Shown piece by piece: positions 1 to 11,188 of a stretch of DNA of 64,000 nucleotides. The stretch comes from Seiridium cupressi (taxonomy: Eukaryota > Ascomycota > Sordariomycetes > Amphisphaeriales > Sporocadaceae): positions 19,854 to 83,853 of the forward strand of contig JARVKI010000138.1 in assembly GCA_036674765.1 (NCBI GenBank). The letters are read 5' to 3'. The position numbers and the translations under genes were made by a program. How positions within the stretch are numbered: the first letter of the stretch is position 1; every line of letters begins with the position of its first letter. Below the pieces are notes generated by a model, which had not been told where the DNA came from, made no database searches, and saw nothing but the letters and a program-made list of their open reading frames with translations.

Positions 1-546
1 AAACTATAGACTAGCACTATACGAGAAGATGCATATGAGGTTAGTATTGACAAGACATACGTTGTCATGAAAATGGTATCGAGCTCCTTAGCAGCAATGG
101 TGAGTCTTTGCTAATTGATTAGGTTGGGGGTGCACTATTAATAATCAGAAGAAATTAACACTGCAAAAGGGAAAGTCCGGCCTCCCTATCTGGTAAGTCG
201 AAATACAAATGACCGACATCAACCGCTGACTTCCATTTTCATCCAACCAATGATCAACGGCTTATTCCTTGCGCCTCGGTCCGTCAGGTCGCGATGATAT
301 CCCTTGCATGACCTGTCCTTCAGATATATCCACACGATCCAAGCCAGAACTATCAAATTTCGCTGAGGACATGATCAATTCTAGTCCCAGAAGCGATTAC
401 AGTAGTGATTCAGAGTGCAGCCGCCTCAACCCACCCTTCCCATTGCCCATATCAGCTTCCACTACCTCCGTACATATGCAAAGCTCAACATTCATAAATT
501 CGCCCTTCCCATTTCTATCTTAGTCCTACTCTCGATAGTACGCATT
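1..546. other. Intergenic, left edge
   Basis: No convincing gene is seen. Short open frames here have no recognisable domain. The stretch ends at the GMC oxidoreductase relic and may hold that gene's former promoter. Confidence 0.5.
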
Positions 547-630
547 ATGGCTCCCCAACAGTCACCTGATTTCATCATCGTTGGCGGTGGCACGTCCAGC
601 CTACTGTCTATGAAAGTCAGACAGTTTTGA
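547..630 (+). pseudogene. 5' relic of a GMC-type FAD oxidoreductase
   Basis: The reading frame opens with ATG and within the first 20 residues shows DFIIVGGGTSS, the N-terminal dinucleotide-binding (FAD ADP-binding) motif of GMC oxidoreductases. Similarity stops after about 20 codons and the frame closes at 630. A full GMC enzyme has about 550-650 residues, so nearly the whole gene is missing. The end of the fragment overlaps the 3' end of the opposite-strand DUF3176 gene, so the break may mark a rearrangement junction. The motif is seen in the sequence. The family is inferred from one short motif, so another FAD-binding oxidoreductase is possible. Confidence 0.55.
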
Positions 631-2634
631 TGGGTTTCTCTTTTCTTCTGAACGACAGCCTCATTTTTGAGTCCACCTCGAGTTGCTCATTCAGCTTTTC
701 AGCCAGGCCTTCAAACTGTGTCTGAGTCAACCTACGGGTTTGACTCACATCCAGCTCTTCGTCTGTCCACCCGTCTAACCGCGACGCAAGGTACGCAATG
801 ACGCTTGTCTTGAGTAGTGGATGGTTGTGAGATATTGCGATTGAGATAACAAGCAAGACGGCCGCCAACAATACCTCTGTCAAAGGTAGGATCATCCATG
901 GCCATCTCACGTGGATATATGTTTCCGCGAAGGAGGCCGTTCCTTGCACAGCCGTGGCGTTATAGCTATCACCCAGCAAGTCGCTGCGCATCAAGTTGCT
1001 GATGGTTGTGCTAACGTTGTGAAACGCAGCCGCGGTATCGCCCATATAATATGTGTACCCCAGCTGGAGCGTCTCGCCGTACTCTTTGGCCGGTCGGTAG
1101 ATATCGTGGTAAATGGTAAAAGTGAACAGGTACTTGAGATAAAGCGGCAAAGATTCGACAGCCATGCGAGAGATGTTGTAGGTCTCTCCTGTTGAGTTCA
1201 GTCTATACGTAAAATAGGTTGTTTTCATGCTATTTCCAGTATCACCCACAGCAACAGTCAACCCTTGGGTCCCAATACGTTTTGAGGTCATGTATCCAGC
1301 ATCCATCCCACGTGGAGAAGCCGTAACGTTATGAAATGTCTGAACGCACCAGTCTAGCGTACCTAGACCAATATCTGTCGCCGGTGGTTCTTCCTTTCCG
1401 TCATCAGTATATATAGTGTATCCGTAGGTGAAAGTTTTGATAGCCATAAATGTGCCAAGTGATGCAGGCATCGTTTCGGGGTCCCTGGTATCGTTACATG
1501 CTGACTGGAATACCATGGCACGCCCTACACCGTTGTTCTCGGGATCCCAGTGCATCTCCATGGTCATAGGAAGACCATCGCCATCTGGAGGGTTTGGTGT
1601 CGTATAGATACAGTTCATACCTGTGGATGTCGTATTGGTACGACATGAAGGCGTGACTAGTTCAGTTATGTTTTTAAATTCTGTGCAGACTCCTAACGTT
1701 GTGAATTGATCCCATTTGCATTCCGTCGCAGGCTCGGGGCAGTTGAAATATAAGTTGGGTAGTGAGCCACTAGCTCCGGTAACTATAGCGGCTTGTACCG
1801 AGAGAAGATCAACATTGGGCAGCCAAACACTGTCTGGGATCATCGAGAGTTAGCAGAAAGAGCTTAGAATGAGATATCCCGAGGCTCACTGTGAAAGGGC
1901 TCCTAAATGAATCCCTTTGAAAAATAGCTATTCGCCACGCCAACCTCTATTGTTGTATTGACTAGTGGCGTCTCTTTCAGAGAAAAACTCAGAACCTGTT
2001 GAGCGGCAGCATCGATTCCAAAAGCAAAGATGATCACAAAGGCAAAGCCTAGTGCGACGAAGACCTGAGGACTGGAGCACAGGCGGCAAAGGAGCAATGC
2101 CGAGCCCCATGGACCTCTGCTTGCCTCATCAAAGAGTTGAAGATCGGCGAGTGTCCTAGGCTGAAGAAGAAAGTGTCTCCATTTCAGCTGACTGATACAC
2201 GCAGCTGCCGGCACCATCAGTGCGGCTTTACCGACGGTGGTGAGTATGGCAATGACAGAGTTTGGTTGAATGGGTAGCCACCAGCTTTGGAGGGGAATGT
2301 TATTCATTTTTGTGAAAAGAACCATGAAGGCACTCATGCACGCAATACTCAAGATCATGGCTGTAACCTCCCACCACCACCACCAAGTGACGAGCTTATC
2401 GTTCATATCGGAGCTGCTCGCTGTACCATCCGATCCTGTGCTGGAACGGGCATTCGGAATGACATGCGGTATGGACATGTTGGAGTTAGTCGCTGTGCCT
2501 CCGTCTCCGCCTTGATCTGGCGGGATGTCTAGAAAGTATTCGTAGGACGTGTTTATCTGCTGGTGCACAATCGGAGTCTCATATAGATGTGGTTCTTCTA
2601 TAGGGGATAACTCTGGACCATCCGGCGGGTGCAT
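617..2634 (-). pseudogene. DUF3176 membrane protein interrupted by an in-frame TAG
   Basis: Two exons (2634-1890 and 1833-617) flank a 56-nt intron with GTGAGC donor, GCTAAC branch site and CAG acceptor. The product would be a fungal DUF3176 family membrane protein of about 650 residues. Visible family marks are a Trp-rich first membrane segment, a second segment, and the block ISQLKWRHF...LQLFDEASRGPWGSA. A Cys/Asn-rich extracellular region and a C-terminal membrane segment (WPWMILPLTEVLLAAVLLV) follow. Exon 1 carries TAG at 1903-1905 (codon 244). The frame is open on both sides and the splice keeps phase, so one nonsense change separates this from an intact gene. The start chosen is the first in-frame ATG. 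The family's function is unknown. An intact paralogue lies at 47758-49579. Confidence 0.7.
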
Positions 2635-3688
2635 TCCACTGGGACTGTTTGAGGAAACAGGTAGAGGATAACGTATTATCTGTACGCATTGATGCACTGT
2701 CAGTCATTTTTGAAGTGCTGATCAGAAACCGTGGGCATTCCTAAAGTATTGTAACTCGGAAATTTGCTCTAGCATACTTCGAACTCGTAAATAAGAGAGA
2801 CTATTTAAAGTTTTTGGTTCTATATCTTCACCGAAAGATTAGCAGCATTAGCCAGAGGCACAGTTCCAAAGTGCATGCATCAATTCCATGCTGAAACAAT
2901 GTACATTTCGGTGATTGGATAACAATTGCTAGCCCCAGTACGCATTGTTATACGAAACGAGGTACGGCTGCGATGGTGACGATCTCAATGACAGGCTGTG
3001 CACAATGTAGCCTTGCGATTGGATGGGGGCCGTGTTTACGGCCCGGCTGATACATGTAAGCCCCAACTGGTGGGCACAAACTGGGCGAAAAGTCCCCCAA
3101 GTACGATGTAGTTAGTTACCTTAGTCTAGAAGGCAGACATGTCAAGCTTCGTTGCACTCTAGAAGGAAGGCCCGAGCAGTCCCACACACCTAGGCAATGG
3201 CCGTTGAAGGCCGAGCAGAGTTACAAATCAGTTTTTGGTTCCCAAATTCCGTGTTTGATCGATTTGAATCGGGTCTGTAAAGCCATTCAGGTTTACATTG
3301 CAGTTGCATTGTGAGACTAAATAAATGCCTTTAAGAAACTGAATGGCTTGCAGGGCCGACCAATAATCGCGGGCTTCAGCGGCACATTTTACTTGTCCCT
3401 TTGCTAGACGTCAGCGATGCGGGGTTACAGCAGCAGCGGCACTGCCAGTAGGATTAATTTCTGCCTACATTGTATGCACTCCGTTTCGCCAAATCGATGA
3501 CGTTTCTCCTGGTCTGGAGCAATTCCCGATCATGTGAAATTTGTTGTCTGCCCAAGCTCTGTGTCGCAAACCTGCTTCCTAGATAACGTGGCTTCCCTAG
3601 CTGATCTGAGAAGGCTGAGCGGGCACTAAGCGTCCTTGTCATACATGTGGCGTCCCGTGTTCTTGCTGACCTTGGCATACCTAGGGCC
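2635..3688. other. Intergenic, divergent promoter region
   Basis: This separates the divergent DUF3176 and Zn2Cys6 genes. I see no domain-bearing frame or RNA gene. It should hold both promoters. Confidence 0.45.
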
Positions 3689-5302
3689 ATGGTTGGTGTA
3701 CCAGGTCGATCGCGAAGCTGCGTTACATGCCTTGGAAGGAAGAAAGGCTGCGATACAAACCGGCCCAGCTGCACGCAGTGCATCAAGACTGGTCTGGTAT
3801 GTGGTGGCTACGACCGCGCAACGGTTTTCGTCAATAGCACCCAAGCAGCGGGTCGCTCCCCCACGCCGTATAGGAGACAAAATGCAGCTACATCCTTGGC
3901 ACCCGGTCAAACAAGTCTCGCGTTGTCCGCCCAAGAGATTACCCTTCCGTTCGGCTTGACACAGACGGCCTATAATCTCTGATACATCGACCGCTTTTGG
4001 TCTGCTTACTTGCCTAGCGGCAAAGCATTCACCAACGCTGCGGCGAGGCTTTCCAATGGAGGCTGGATCAATATCGCTCTAGATCTCTACCCGGCCGACA
4101 GAAGCTTGCAACTCGCAATGCAAGGTGTGGTCCTCCGCGGGCTTGGGGCGCGCGACGAAAATAAAGCATTGGTAGGACAAGGTTCTGCAGCGTATTTAAA
4201 ATGCCTACAGGAGTTCCACAAAGCTCTCAACGAACCGAAGCGTCTCAAGCACGATGCGCTACTCTGTACAGCAAAACTCCTATCTCTGTTCGAGGTAAGC
4301 ATCGAGGCAATCAACTCGGTTGGGTTTCAAGACACTGACCGTTAAGATGCATTACGGCGCAGATGAGATGGATTATCTAGTCCAGCAACGGAGTTGGGTT
4401 GCCCATGCTAGGGGTCAGCTGGCCATCTTGACCGCCCGTCAGCCACAGGAGTTTCGAAGTGGGAAGGCCCATCAATTGTTCGTCGATTATCGTTATATTT
4501 TGGTAAGTAAGTGCTATACCATAGTTCCGCTTGTATCACTAAACAATCTGCCTAGATTATATCTGCAATCTTTGGCAGAAGGCGATTTGTGCTCACCGGC
4601 AATGGTTGGAATACCACTCCTTGGAAGTCGATCCGTAAATCACCACGAGATAAACTACTAGACATTCTCGGCGATCTAGCTGGCATCCAAGAGGATATTG
4701 ACAACAGGGATATATGCGAGAACCTGGAAGAGAGGGCTGCCCTCAAGCAGAGTATCACGCGTTCCTGCTGGGGTCTTAGTGAGCGGTTGCAGTCCTGGGC
4801 AAATGAAGTAGGAAGTCTAAAGGACTTTCGGACTTCAACTAGTAGTGACGATGTGGCCGGACCAAGAGACTCTGAAGACTTTGCTCTTGCGCATTTAACC
4901 ATATTGTATTGGGCGACCTGCGCCCTGGTATATGCCAATCTGCTGGCCTTGGTCGACTTGGGAACCGCAACGGTCCCACGACTAGACCCTCTCGAGTACG
5001 CTCGCAAGGTTGTGTACGCCTTGCCCTTCTTCCTCGACCCTAGCGCAGGCATCATGGGTTCGAAGAGTGCCTCATTCCCACTGGGATTGGTGCTGCAGGT
5101 GTTGTACGGAACGGAAAACAAGCCGTCAGAACACCGTGATCTTCTCGCAGAATTCTTCAAGTCGCAGGGGGAGACCAAGGCCATAGCCAAGTTTGTGATG
5201 AGTCTTCAGCGAGGGTATACTACAGCAGAGACGGCTGAGCGCGATGGGCTTCAGGGCATCGAGGCTAGGGCTAAAAGATGGATGAACCTAGCAGGATCAT
5301 AA
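3689..5302 (+). pseudogene. Zn2Cys6 transcription factor with a premature TGA
   Basis: Three exons (3689-4294, 4347-4502, 4556-5302) join in phase over introns of 52 and 53 nt with GTAAGC/GTAAGT donors. The start MVGVPGRSR is followed at once by a C6 zinc cluster: Cys at residues 11, 14, 21, 28, 31 and 38 with spacing C-x2-C-x6-C-x6-C-x2-C-x6-C. The rest resembles the long alpha-helical middle and C-terminal region of fungal C6 regulators (about 500 residues). Codon 98 is TGA (3980-3982), just before the conserved-looking YIDRFWSAYLP segment. CGA to TGA is one transition. Downstream codons and both splice sites look undamaged, so the lesion seems recent. Its target genes cannot be read from the sequence. 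The neighbouring DUF3176 gene is also broken. Confidence 0.72.
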
Positions 5303-6006
5303 AAGGTAAGAGCCGGATAAGATTGCTCGAGAAATGAAAGTTGAGCAAAGTATCTAATTTCGCGCTTTATATATAGCTGGGTCGAGCATCATACGATGTT
5401 ACTATGTCAAAAATGAGAGAGGATCCTTTTATTGGAATAAAGAAACAAGACCTATAGCTGGGCTGACATCTCCCCTTGGTCAGCTGTAATTGACTTTGTG
5501 ACGTGGGATGGGTGTTTGTATCTTGTACAGTAAAGTGGCTAGACGCAACGTAACTATACCCAACTGGGGAATATTCAGCGCGATCTAGCGTCAGTGCAAG
5601 GCTGATAATGTCCCAGAAGCTGATCATTTTCTATGATTTATTGATTCGCTTCCCTCGACATAAGCCAATTTTCAATAGAGTCTCAACCGAGTTGATATAT
5701 TAGAACGTTTCACCTCAACAAACTCTGTTACCATGGTCTTCGTTTAAACTCTCGTGTGCAAACAATACGCCCAAGGGGACGGTCAGTTAAATATGACACC
5801 AATGTATTCAACTAGTCAACCGTCCGTTTTCTCTTCAACTTGCTCCTCCTTAACTAGATATAACAACTGTTTCTTATCAAGTCCGCGTAACAATTTCCAC
5901 GTATGGTTCTCTGAAGGATCATCAGCCGAGATCCTAGAATCAAACACAGTCTTCCGAGGGATTGTATGAATGTCTTTGCTGTCCTTCGCCATCTTCCGGA
6001 CCTGCT
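5303..6006. other. Intergenic
   Basis: No supported gene. It lies between convergent genes, and short frames on both strands have no recognisable domain. Confidence 0.4.
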
Positions 6007-6531
6007 CTATCTCTTTCGGACACTAGGAGGCAATGGCATACTGAAACAAGGCACAGTAGCAATGGTTCGAGCCGCGTTCATGCTTGGCTGAGCGAGAACG
6101 AACGAACTCTGCAAACTGCTGTACTTTCCCCCCACAGCAATCACGAGTCTCGTATTCTGGTCTGTCATAGGCCCAACGCCAGCCTCCTGGACGTAGAAAG
6201 GTAGGCCGTCGCTGGTGTGGCCATAAACATAGATGGAAGGGATCTGGATGGAAGTGTCGTTCCCGGTGATCGCGTTGTTGGAGACAACCGTGGCGGCGGC
6301 GAACCCGGAGTGAACGGTGCCGTTCAGGAAGGGCCCCACGATGGTGCCGTTCACTAACGGCTCGATGATGACGTTACCGCCTTCAATGAGAGGGATGGGG
6401 CTGAGTACGTCTCCAACGTAAAGCGTCGCAGTGAAAAGGTAGGTAGGCGTAGGGGTGCTTATTGCTGAAGTTGAAGTTGTCGTGGCATTGCATTGACAAA
6501 ACGCCACGGAGGGTAGCACTCCCAGGGCCAT
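6007..6531 (-). CDS. DUF3237 family secreted protein
   Basis: The start chosen is the ATG at 6531, which gives a hydrophobic N-terminus (ALGVLPSVAFC) that could act as a short signal peptide or its end. A Thr/Ser-rich linker leads into a DUF3237-like beta-barrel domain. The pattern LFTATLYVGD, then GGNVIIEPLVNGTIVGP, then IYVYGHTSDGLPF and VGPMTDQNTRLVIAVGG matches the order of conserved strands in fungal DUF3237 proteins. The product is about 174 residues, near full length for the family. The C-terminus ends in a short basic tail that may be altered. A first exon further upstream cannot be excluded, because the frame stays open upstream without another ATG. The biochemical role of the family is unknown. 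Confidence 0.6.
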   Translation of the reverse strand: MALGVLPSVAFCQCNATTTSTSAISTPTPTYLFTATLYVGDVLSPIPLIEGGNVIIEPLVNGTIVGPFLNGTVHSGFAAATVVSNNAITGNDTSIQIPSIYVYGHTSDGLPFYVQEAGVGPMTDQNTRLVIAVGGKYSSLQSSFVLAQPSMNAARTIATVPCFSMPLPPSVRKR

Positions 6532-7394
6532 AATGTAACTAAGTCTAGCAGACAACAATGTGTTTCCAGCGTGGTAGTTAATTGGGAATGATGAGGAGTA
6601 TTCGCAGGGAAGTGTGAGAGGTGAGTGCAGACAGTCAGTCAAGTCAGATCCTGATCACATATTTATATCTGACACCTCATACTCTCAATAGACGACTGCG
6701 AGGTATCAGCTTGTCAGCTTTCCCACTGCCATGCCGCTGATCAACAAGACCAAATATTGCGAATGCGATCGTGGCACTGCTGGCTTGTTTTAGTGCTTTT
6801 CGAAAATGAAAAGGATTGTTTAGCTGTTCGCCACTAAGATCATAGACCAAGCTATGCCATATCGAGCGCCAATTCCCGCCATGTGTGCCCCGGCCTACGG
6901 CAGACCTAGCGGGTCGCTAACTGGGCGTTGGGAGGCAGCTGAATGGAGGCGCTGACTTCCAACTTTGTCAGCGTCTTAGCGGGATCCCAATACACTCCAA
7001 CCATGCGATTGAACCTATCCATAGATAAATGACACACATCTGTTGGCGCCATATCAGGAGGCCTAACACAGCGGACTGGGATTGCCATACGATTGAACAG
7101 CAAAGTCAGCATCGGGTCAACGGACGCAGCCCAATAACGCACACTGCGGTGGATCATCGATAGAGCGGCCTAACGCCATACAAAACCAAGGTGTATGTTG
7201 TATAGAACTACGTAGTGCTAACCGGTCACTTCATAGCTACCGATAGATAAATTCTTTTATATGGCTTCTTGTGGTCCTTTTTTTCGTCCAAGACAGGTTC
7301 CGGTGAAGTTCTGTAGTATATGCGCAACCTCACTTTGACCAACTGCCGAGATTTTCCAGACGCCCGACACAATGTCATAATCCAGAGCCGCCTC
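6532..7394. other. Intergenic
   Basis: No supported gene. An 83-codon frame on the minus strand (6906-7157) shows no recognisable domain and is not called. Confidence 0.4.
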
Positions 7395-8501
7395 TTAGTA
7401 GGGACTTAAATGAAGAATACTCGGATAGTCCGCCAAGCAAGGATCGTCCTCCATTTGCTGGTCCGAAAGACTGGTGTATTTTCCGCATGCCGTCTTCCTC
7501 GTCTCGATGCATGCAACGACAACCCCAACCACGGCACAACTTATGAGGAGAATCGTGTATATTTTATACTAGGCATAGGGGATGCAAGGAATTAACGTCG
7601 ATGTGGAGCTATGCAGCAGTAGATAATATACAAATTTCATTACTGTGACCGAGCTGAGCATGGTATAGAGAGTCGCAACTAGGAAACATGTCGATGTCAT
7701 TGAGCCGCGCGGATGGCCCAACGGCGGACTGACCACGAGATATATTAGACTCAACAGCCAAAATCCGATAGTCACAGTCACGAACGTCCCTCGAAGGATC
7801 CGGCTTGGAAGGTAAGAAGGCTGGTGATAAGCGAAGTCGGAACTCGGCTCCAAGACACTGCACTCGAGCAGACTGTCCATAGAATATCGTCTTGGCATTG
7901 CATTGAATGTCGACTGACCGATGGCACGGGCAGAGAAGGCGAAATCCTCGCTCAACCAGATTGCCGCGAATAGTCGAAGCAAGCCAAACGCAGCCAGTGG
8001 CGAGAAGATACTGTCTAATGCAAAATAGTGATTGAAAGTTGTCATCCGCAAAGTACCACCAATGGACAGTACGACGAATTGGATGCCTTGAGTTGTAGTA
8101 ATCAGCGTTTTTAGTGTGTCGGCTGAAAAGACGTTAGTTATGGTGTTGTCGGGCAGATAAGCGCCATACGGTCGACTTTTGACGGCCATGTCTTCGGAGC
8201 CATCCCACCCATTGTCGGTCCAAAACAGGGCATTGCACGTCGCTAAATGAGTTGCGCTCCATTGATATGCTCGAAGTCGGCGATCGGAAATCGCGGCGTA
8301 TCTCCACAAGATTGAGGTCGGATTGTATAGGGTGATCCGCTCATGCCATTTTGGTCGAGTGGCGGACAAATATGACACCTGAGGGGTTCCGGAAATGACA
8401 TGTGCTAGTAATGGTGCTAGACAAAATGTGAATAATGCGATCCAGTCTGTAATTGAAATGTCGCCGCTTTGATAGCGAAGTGGCTCGATGGTATACGACA
8501 T
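7395..8501 (-). pseudogene. Fungal multi-pass membrane protein interrupted by a TAG
   Basis: The frame starts at ATG 8501 and runs 310 codons to TAG at 7569-7571. It then continues in the same frame for 57 more codons to TAA at 7395. The downstream part is clearly protein-like: a further membrane segment (ILLISCAVVGVVVACIETRK) followed by a Cys-containing hydrophilic tail. Earlier membrane segments include WIALFTFCLAPLLAHVISG, FSPLAAFGLLRLFAAIW, VTVTIGFWLLSLIYLVV and CFLVATLYTMLSSVTV. TAG can come from TGG or CAG by one transition. The family is a fungal membrane protein of unknown function that I cannot name. If the TAG is real, the truncated protein loses the last membrane segment and tail. 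Confidence 0.62.
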
Positions 8502-9574
8502 ATCCTCGAAAGTGACTCCGGGAAGGACGTAGGATGCGGTGTCGAGGGACTCACATCTTTGAGAAGCCGTATATGGATATTGACTGATACACGGTATAGA
8601 TAATCTTGGACGTTAAAGGAGTGGTGTAAAGGAAAGGATGGGATGCAGAGTGGTCGAGTTGGCAAAGGTGATTGCGATTGGCTTGCATTCTCGGACGATG
8701 ACATCCTTCATCCTGAATTCTGCTGGCGCGGAAAACAAGTGTTTTGGAGTCTGGGCCAATAGAACAGTCATGACGGCGGAGGAGCGTTGGTACCTGGTTA
8801 GCCGTTCTGTCTCATGTTTGTCATGTAGAGCTACTGGCTCGACCTGGTAGCACACAATCACAATAGCGCAAACGGTAATTCATCCCAAGCCAATGAGAAG
8901 GCAGTTCCAGAGCTTACATACGTCCTAAACTTGCAAGCAGCCTACTACTTTGCAGAATCATGCAGCTCGTTGTCAGAATTCTGTCAGAATTCTCGTCAGC
9001 ATCAATACATGCGATCCACATTTATCCGTCTAATGCTTTTCCCATCCTCAACCCTGCTCGAGAGGCGCTCGCTTATCGGTCTAGGCCTTTCAAGGGACAG
9101 GTTAGATATACTTGTGGGTTTCTTTGATACCTAGTCCTTCCCAGCCCTACCGATGGACCCCGATTCCTTAGACTAAAGTAGCCTCCGATTGATGGAGCTC
9201 TTGCACGAATTTCGTCATCATTGCAATAATACGGGTCGAGGCTCTATTCAACTAGAGATCGAGCTGTTTGAATAGTATCTTACTGCCTGTTCTAGTATGT
9301 TGCTGATTACTGAGCAAAACGTCATGCGATCCGGTTAACGCCGAGCTTCGTTGAGGGATTCAACCCTTAAATGTATCTGGCCGGTTAAAACTACATGTAG
9401 TTGCTCGCGCCGAGCAGCCATTCATTTATGTACAGCTCTCATGCAGCACTGTTGAGGAAGGGGCATACTTCAGCCAATTCGTCGGGCTCGCCGGTTCGAT
9501 GTGGGGAATGATCCGTACACGACTGCCCGAGAGTATGTCACGATCGCTTCCGCCAGTGTCGAATGATCAATGAG
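8502..9574. other. Intergenic
   Basis: No supported gene. It contains a short direct duplication (GTCAGAATTCT twice near 8975) and no recognisable domain. Confidence 0.4.
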
Positions 9575-11188
9575 TCATGGACCGAAGCCGAGGCCAAGCG
9601 ATTGAGGATCCATCAAGACTTGCATCTGCAACGGTGGTCCTTCATCATCTGGTGCAATCCTCTCCAGCATTACGTAGGCTTCAGTCAAGTCCTGGTTCCA
9701 ACTACAGGTTGTCCATCTGTATCTATGATTCACTGGGATGTGACCTGTCGTGTCCCTGCCCTCCTCTTCAATTGATATTTGGGCTAACCGCCCAATGAAT
9801 GACGTCTTGAAATGCCACCCGGAAGATGAATCCACAACTCTCCTCATCAAACCGAGCCCCTGTCGACGAATTCCTTCATCCCTGCAGCCTTGCAACATCT
9901 GGCCCAACATTGGCAGCAGGTCCTCGCCGATCAGCGAAGATTTGACCAGAGATAGTGCCATGTCGACGAAAGCTCTCATATCATCCAGGACGGCTTGGGC
10001 TTCGTGGACATGCATGTCCCACAGGCGCGATTGAGCTTCGTAGTCATCCACGCAGAAACACTTTAAATAGACTGAGCACATCCCTGAAACGAACACAATT
10101 CGTTGAAGGGCTCGCCGGTCCGAATAGCACGATGTCCGTGTTTGCAGTTCACGGGCTGCATATTTCCATTCGCTAGCTTGATCTGCGAGGATTGACTTCT
10201 CCTTGTATATTTGATCTAGATCCTGTGGGCTATCGGCATCCAGCACACCCTGGACGCAGTGAGAGAACCACGATATCTGCGTATAAAAGTTGTCCCAGTT
10301 TGCACAAAAGTGCTTTAACTTCGTGCCAGGTCTCGGAATGAGGACATTGATGGGTATAGAAATCCTTATCTTAGGTGGTTGATGCCAGGGTATTGCATCG
10401 TCTTTGCCATTGAAAGCTATGAGGCGTGGGAGACAGATCTCAGCCTGCCTGACACCCTCGTCGTCCACAGCTGCGGATACTCCATATCGTGGGATGTCTG
10501 CGCCGTCGAAATTATATGCGTGCTGCAGAGAATCGAGAGCTTTCGCGAGAATTGTGCTGTATACGTCCGTGTTGCCTTGCATCAGCTCAAAACTAGCGAA
10601 TAGAAAGGAGGAAATGAGGATGGTTCTCCGAGACACTGTATCCAGTGCCCTGAAGAGGCTAAGAGCTTGCGTGTAACATTGAAGGGCCTCTTGATAGTAA
10701 TGATTATAGTAAGGTCTCAAAGGAAGTCTGCCAAGAGGGATGCGGCGGTCGTCCTCTTCTATGGCGCGAGACAAGGCTCCCAGTGCGATCAGCGCAGACA
10801 AGACGATACTGTCCCGCTGACTCTCACGTAGAATGTCTCGGTTCCAGAATTCCTGGCAGCCGTAGACGGAGAGAAGAGGGGCCACCCGATCCTGGAAGTA
10901 GTCGAGATAGACGAGTTCACGGGTCGCAAGGCTGCCGGGAGACGGTGAACCCAGTGGTATACTACCACTACGCCGAGGCAGCAAGACGCGCAGGGGGGGA
11001 GACGCCCGTAACGAAGACGCCGAATTCTTGGGTTTCCGATATTCGCACTGAAGGCCAATTCTAATGCATCTCCTACATATCGGCTGTTGTTCGTCGCACT
11101 TGACTCTCGCTTTCTTGCACTGCAAACACCCAGTGCGGACTTTGGGCGCTGTTCTCCGCCGGCGCAGTTCGTCGTTCCCGAGGTGCAT
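9575..11188 (-). CDS. Zn2Cys6 transcription factor
   Basis: A single uninterrupted frame of 537 residues starts with ATG at 11188. The N-terminus is basic. A C6 zinc cluster occupies residues 21-48 (GCLQCKKARVKCDEQQPICR, continuing to C48) with the usual C-x2-C-x6-C-x6-C-x2-C-x6-C spacing. A Ser/Pro-rich linker follows, then a long helical region typical of the C-terminal part of C6 regulators, with motifs such as LVYLDYFQDRVAPLLS. It should act in the nucleus as a DNA-binding regulator recognising CGG-type half-sites. Its targets are not evident. It is one of the few undamaged genes in the left part of the window. Confidence 0.88.
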   Translation of the reverse strand: MHLGNDELRRRRTAPKVRTGCLQCKKARVKCDEQQPICRRCIRIGLQCEYRKPKNSASSLRASPPLRVLLPRRSGSIPLGSPSPGSLATRELVYLDYFQDRVAPLLSVYGCQEFWNRDILRESQRDSIVLSALIALGALSRAIEEDDRRIPLGRLPLRPYYNHYYQEALQCYTQALSLFRALDTVSRRTILISSFLFASFELMQGNTDVYSTILAKALDSLQHAYNFDGADIPRYGVSAAVDDEGVRQAEICLPRLIAFNGKDDAIPWHQPPKIRISIPINVLIPRPGTKLKHFCANWDNFYTQISWFSHCVQGVLDADSPQDLDQIYKEKSILADQASEWKYAARELQTRTSCYSDRRALQRIVFVSGMCSVYLKCFCVDDYEAQSRLWDMHVHEAQAVLDDMRAFVDMALSLVKSSLIGEDLLPMLGQMLQGCRDEGIRRQGLGLMRRVVDSSSGWHFKTSFIGRLAQISIEEEGRDTTGHIPVNHRYRWTTCSWNQDLTEAYVMLERIAPDDEGPPLQMQVLMDPQSLGLGFGP

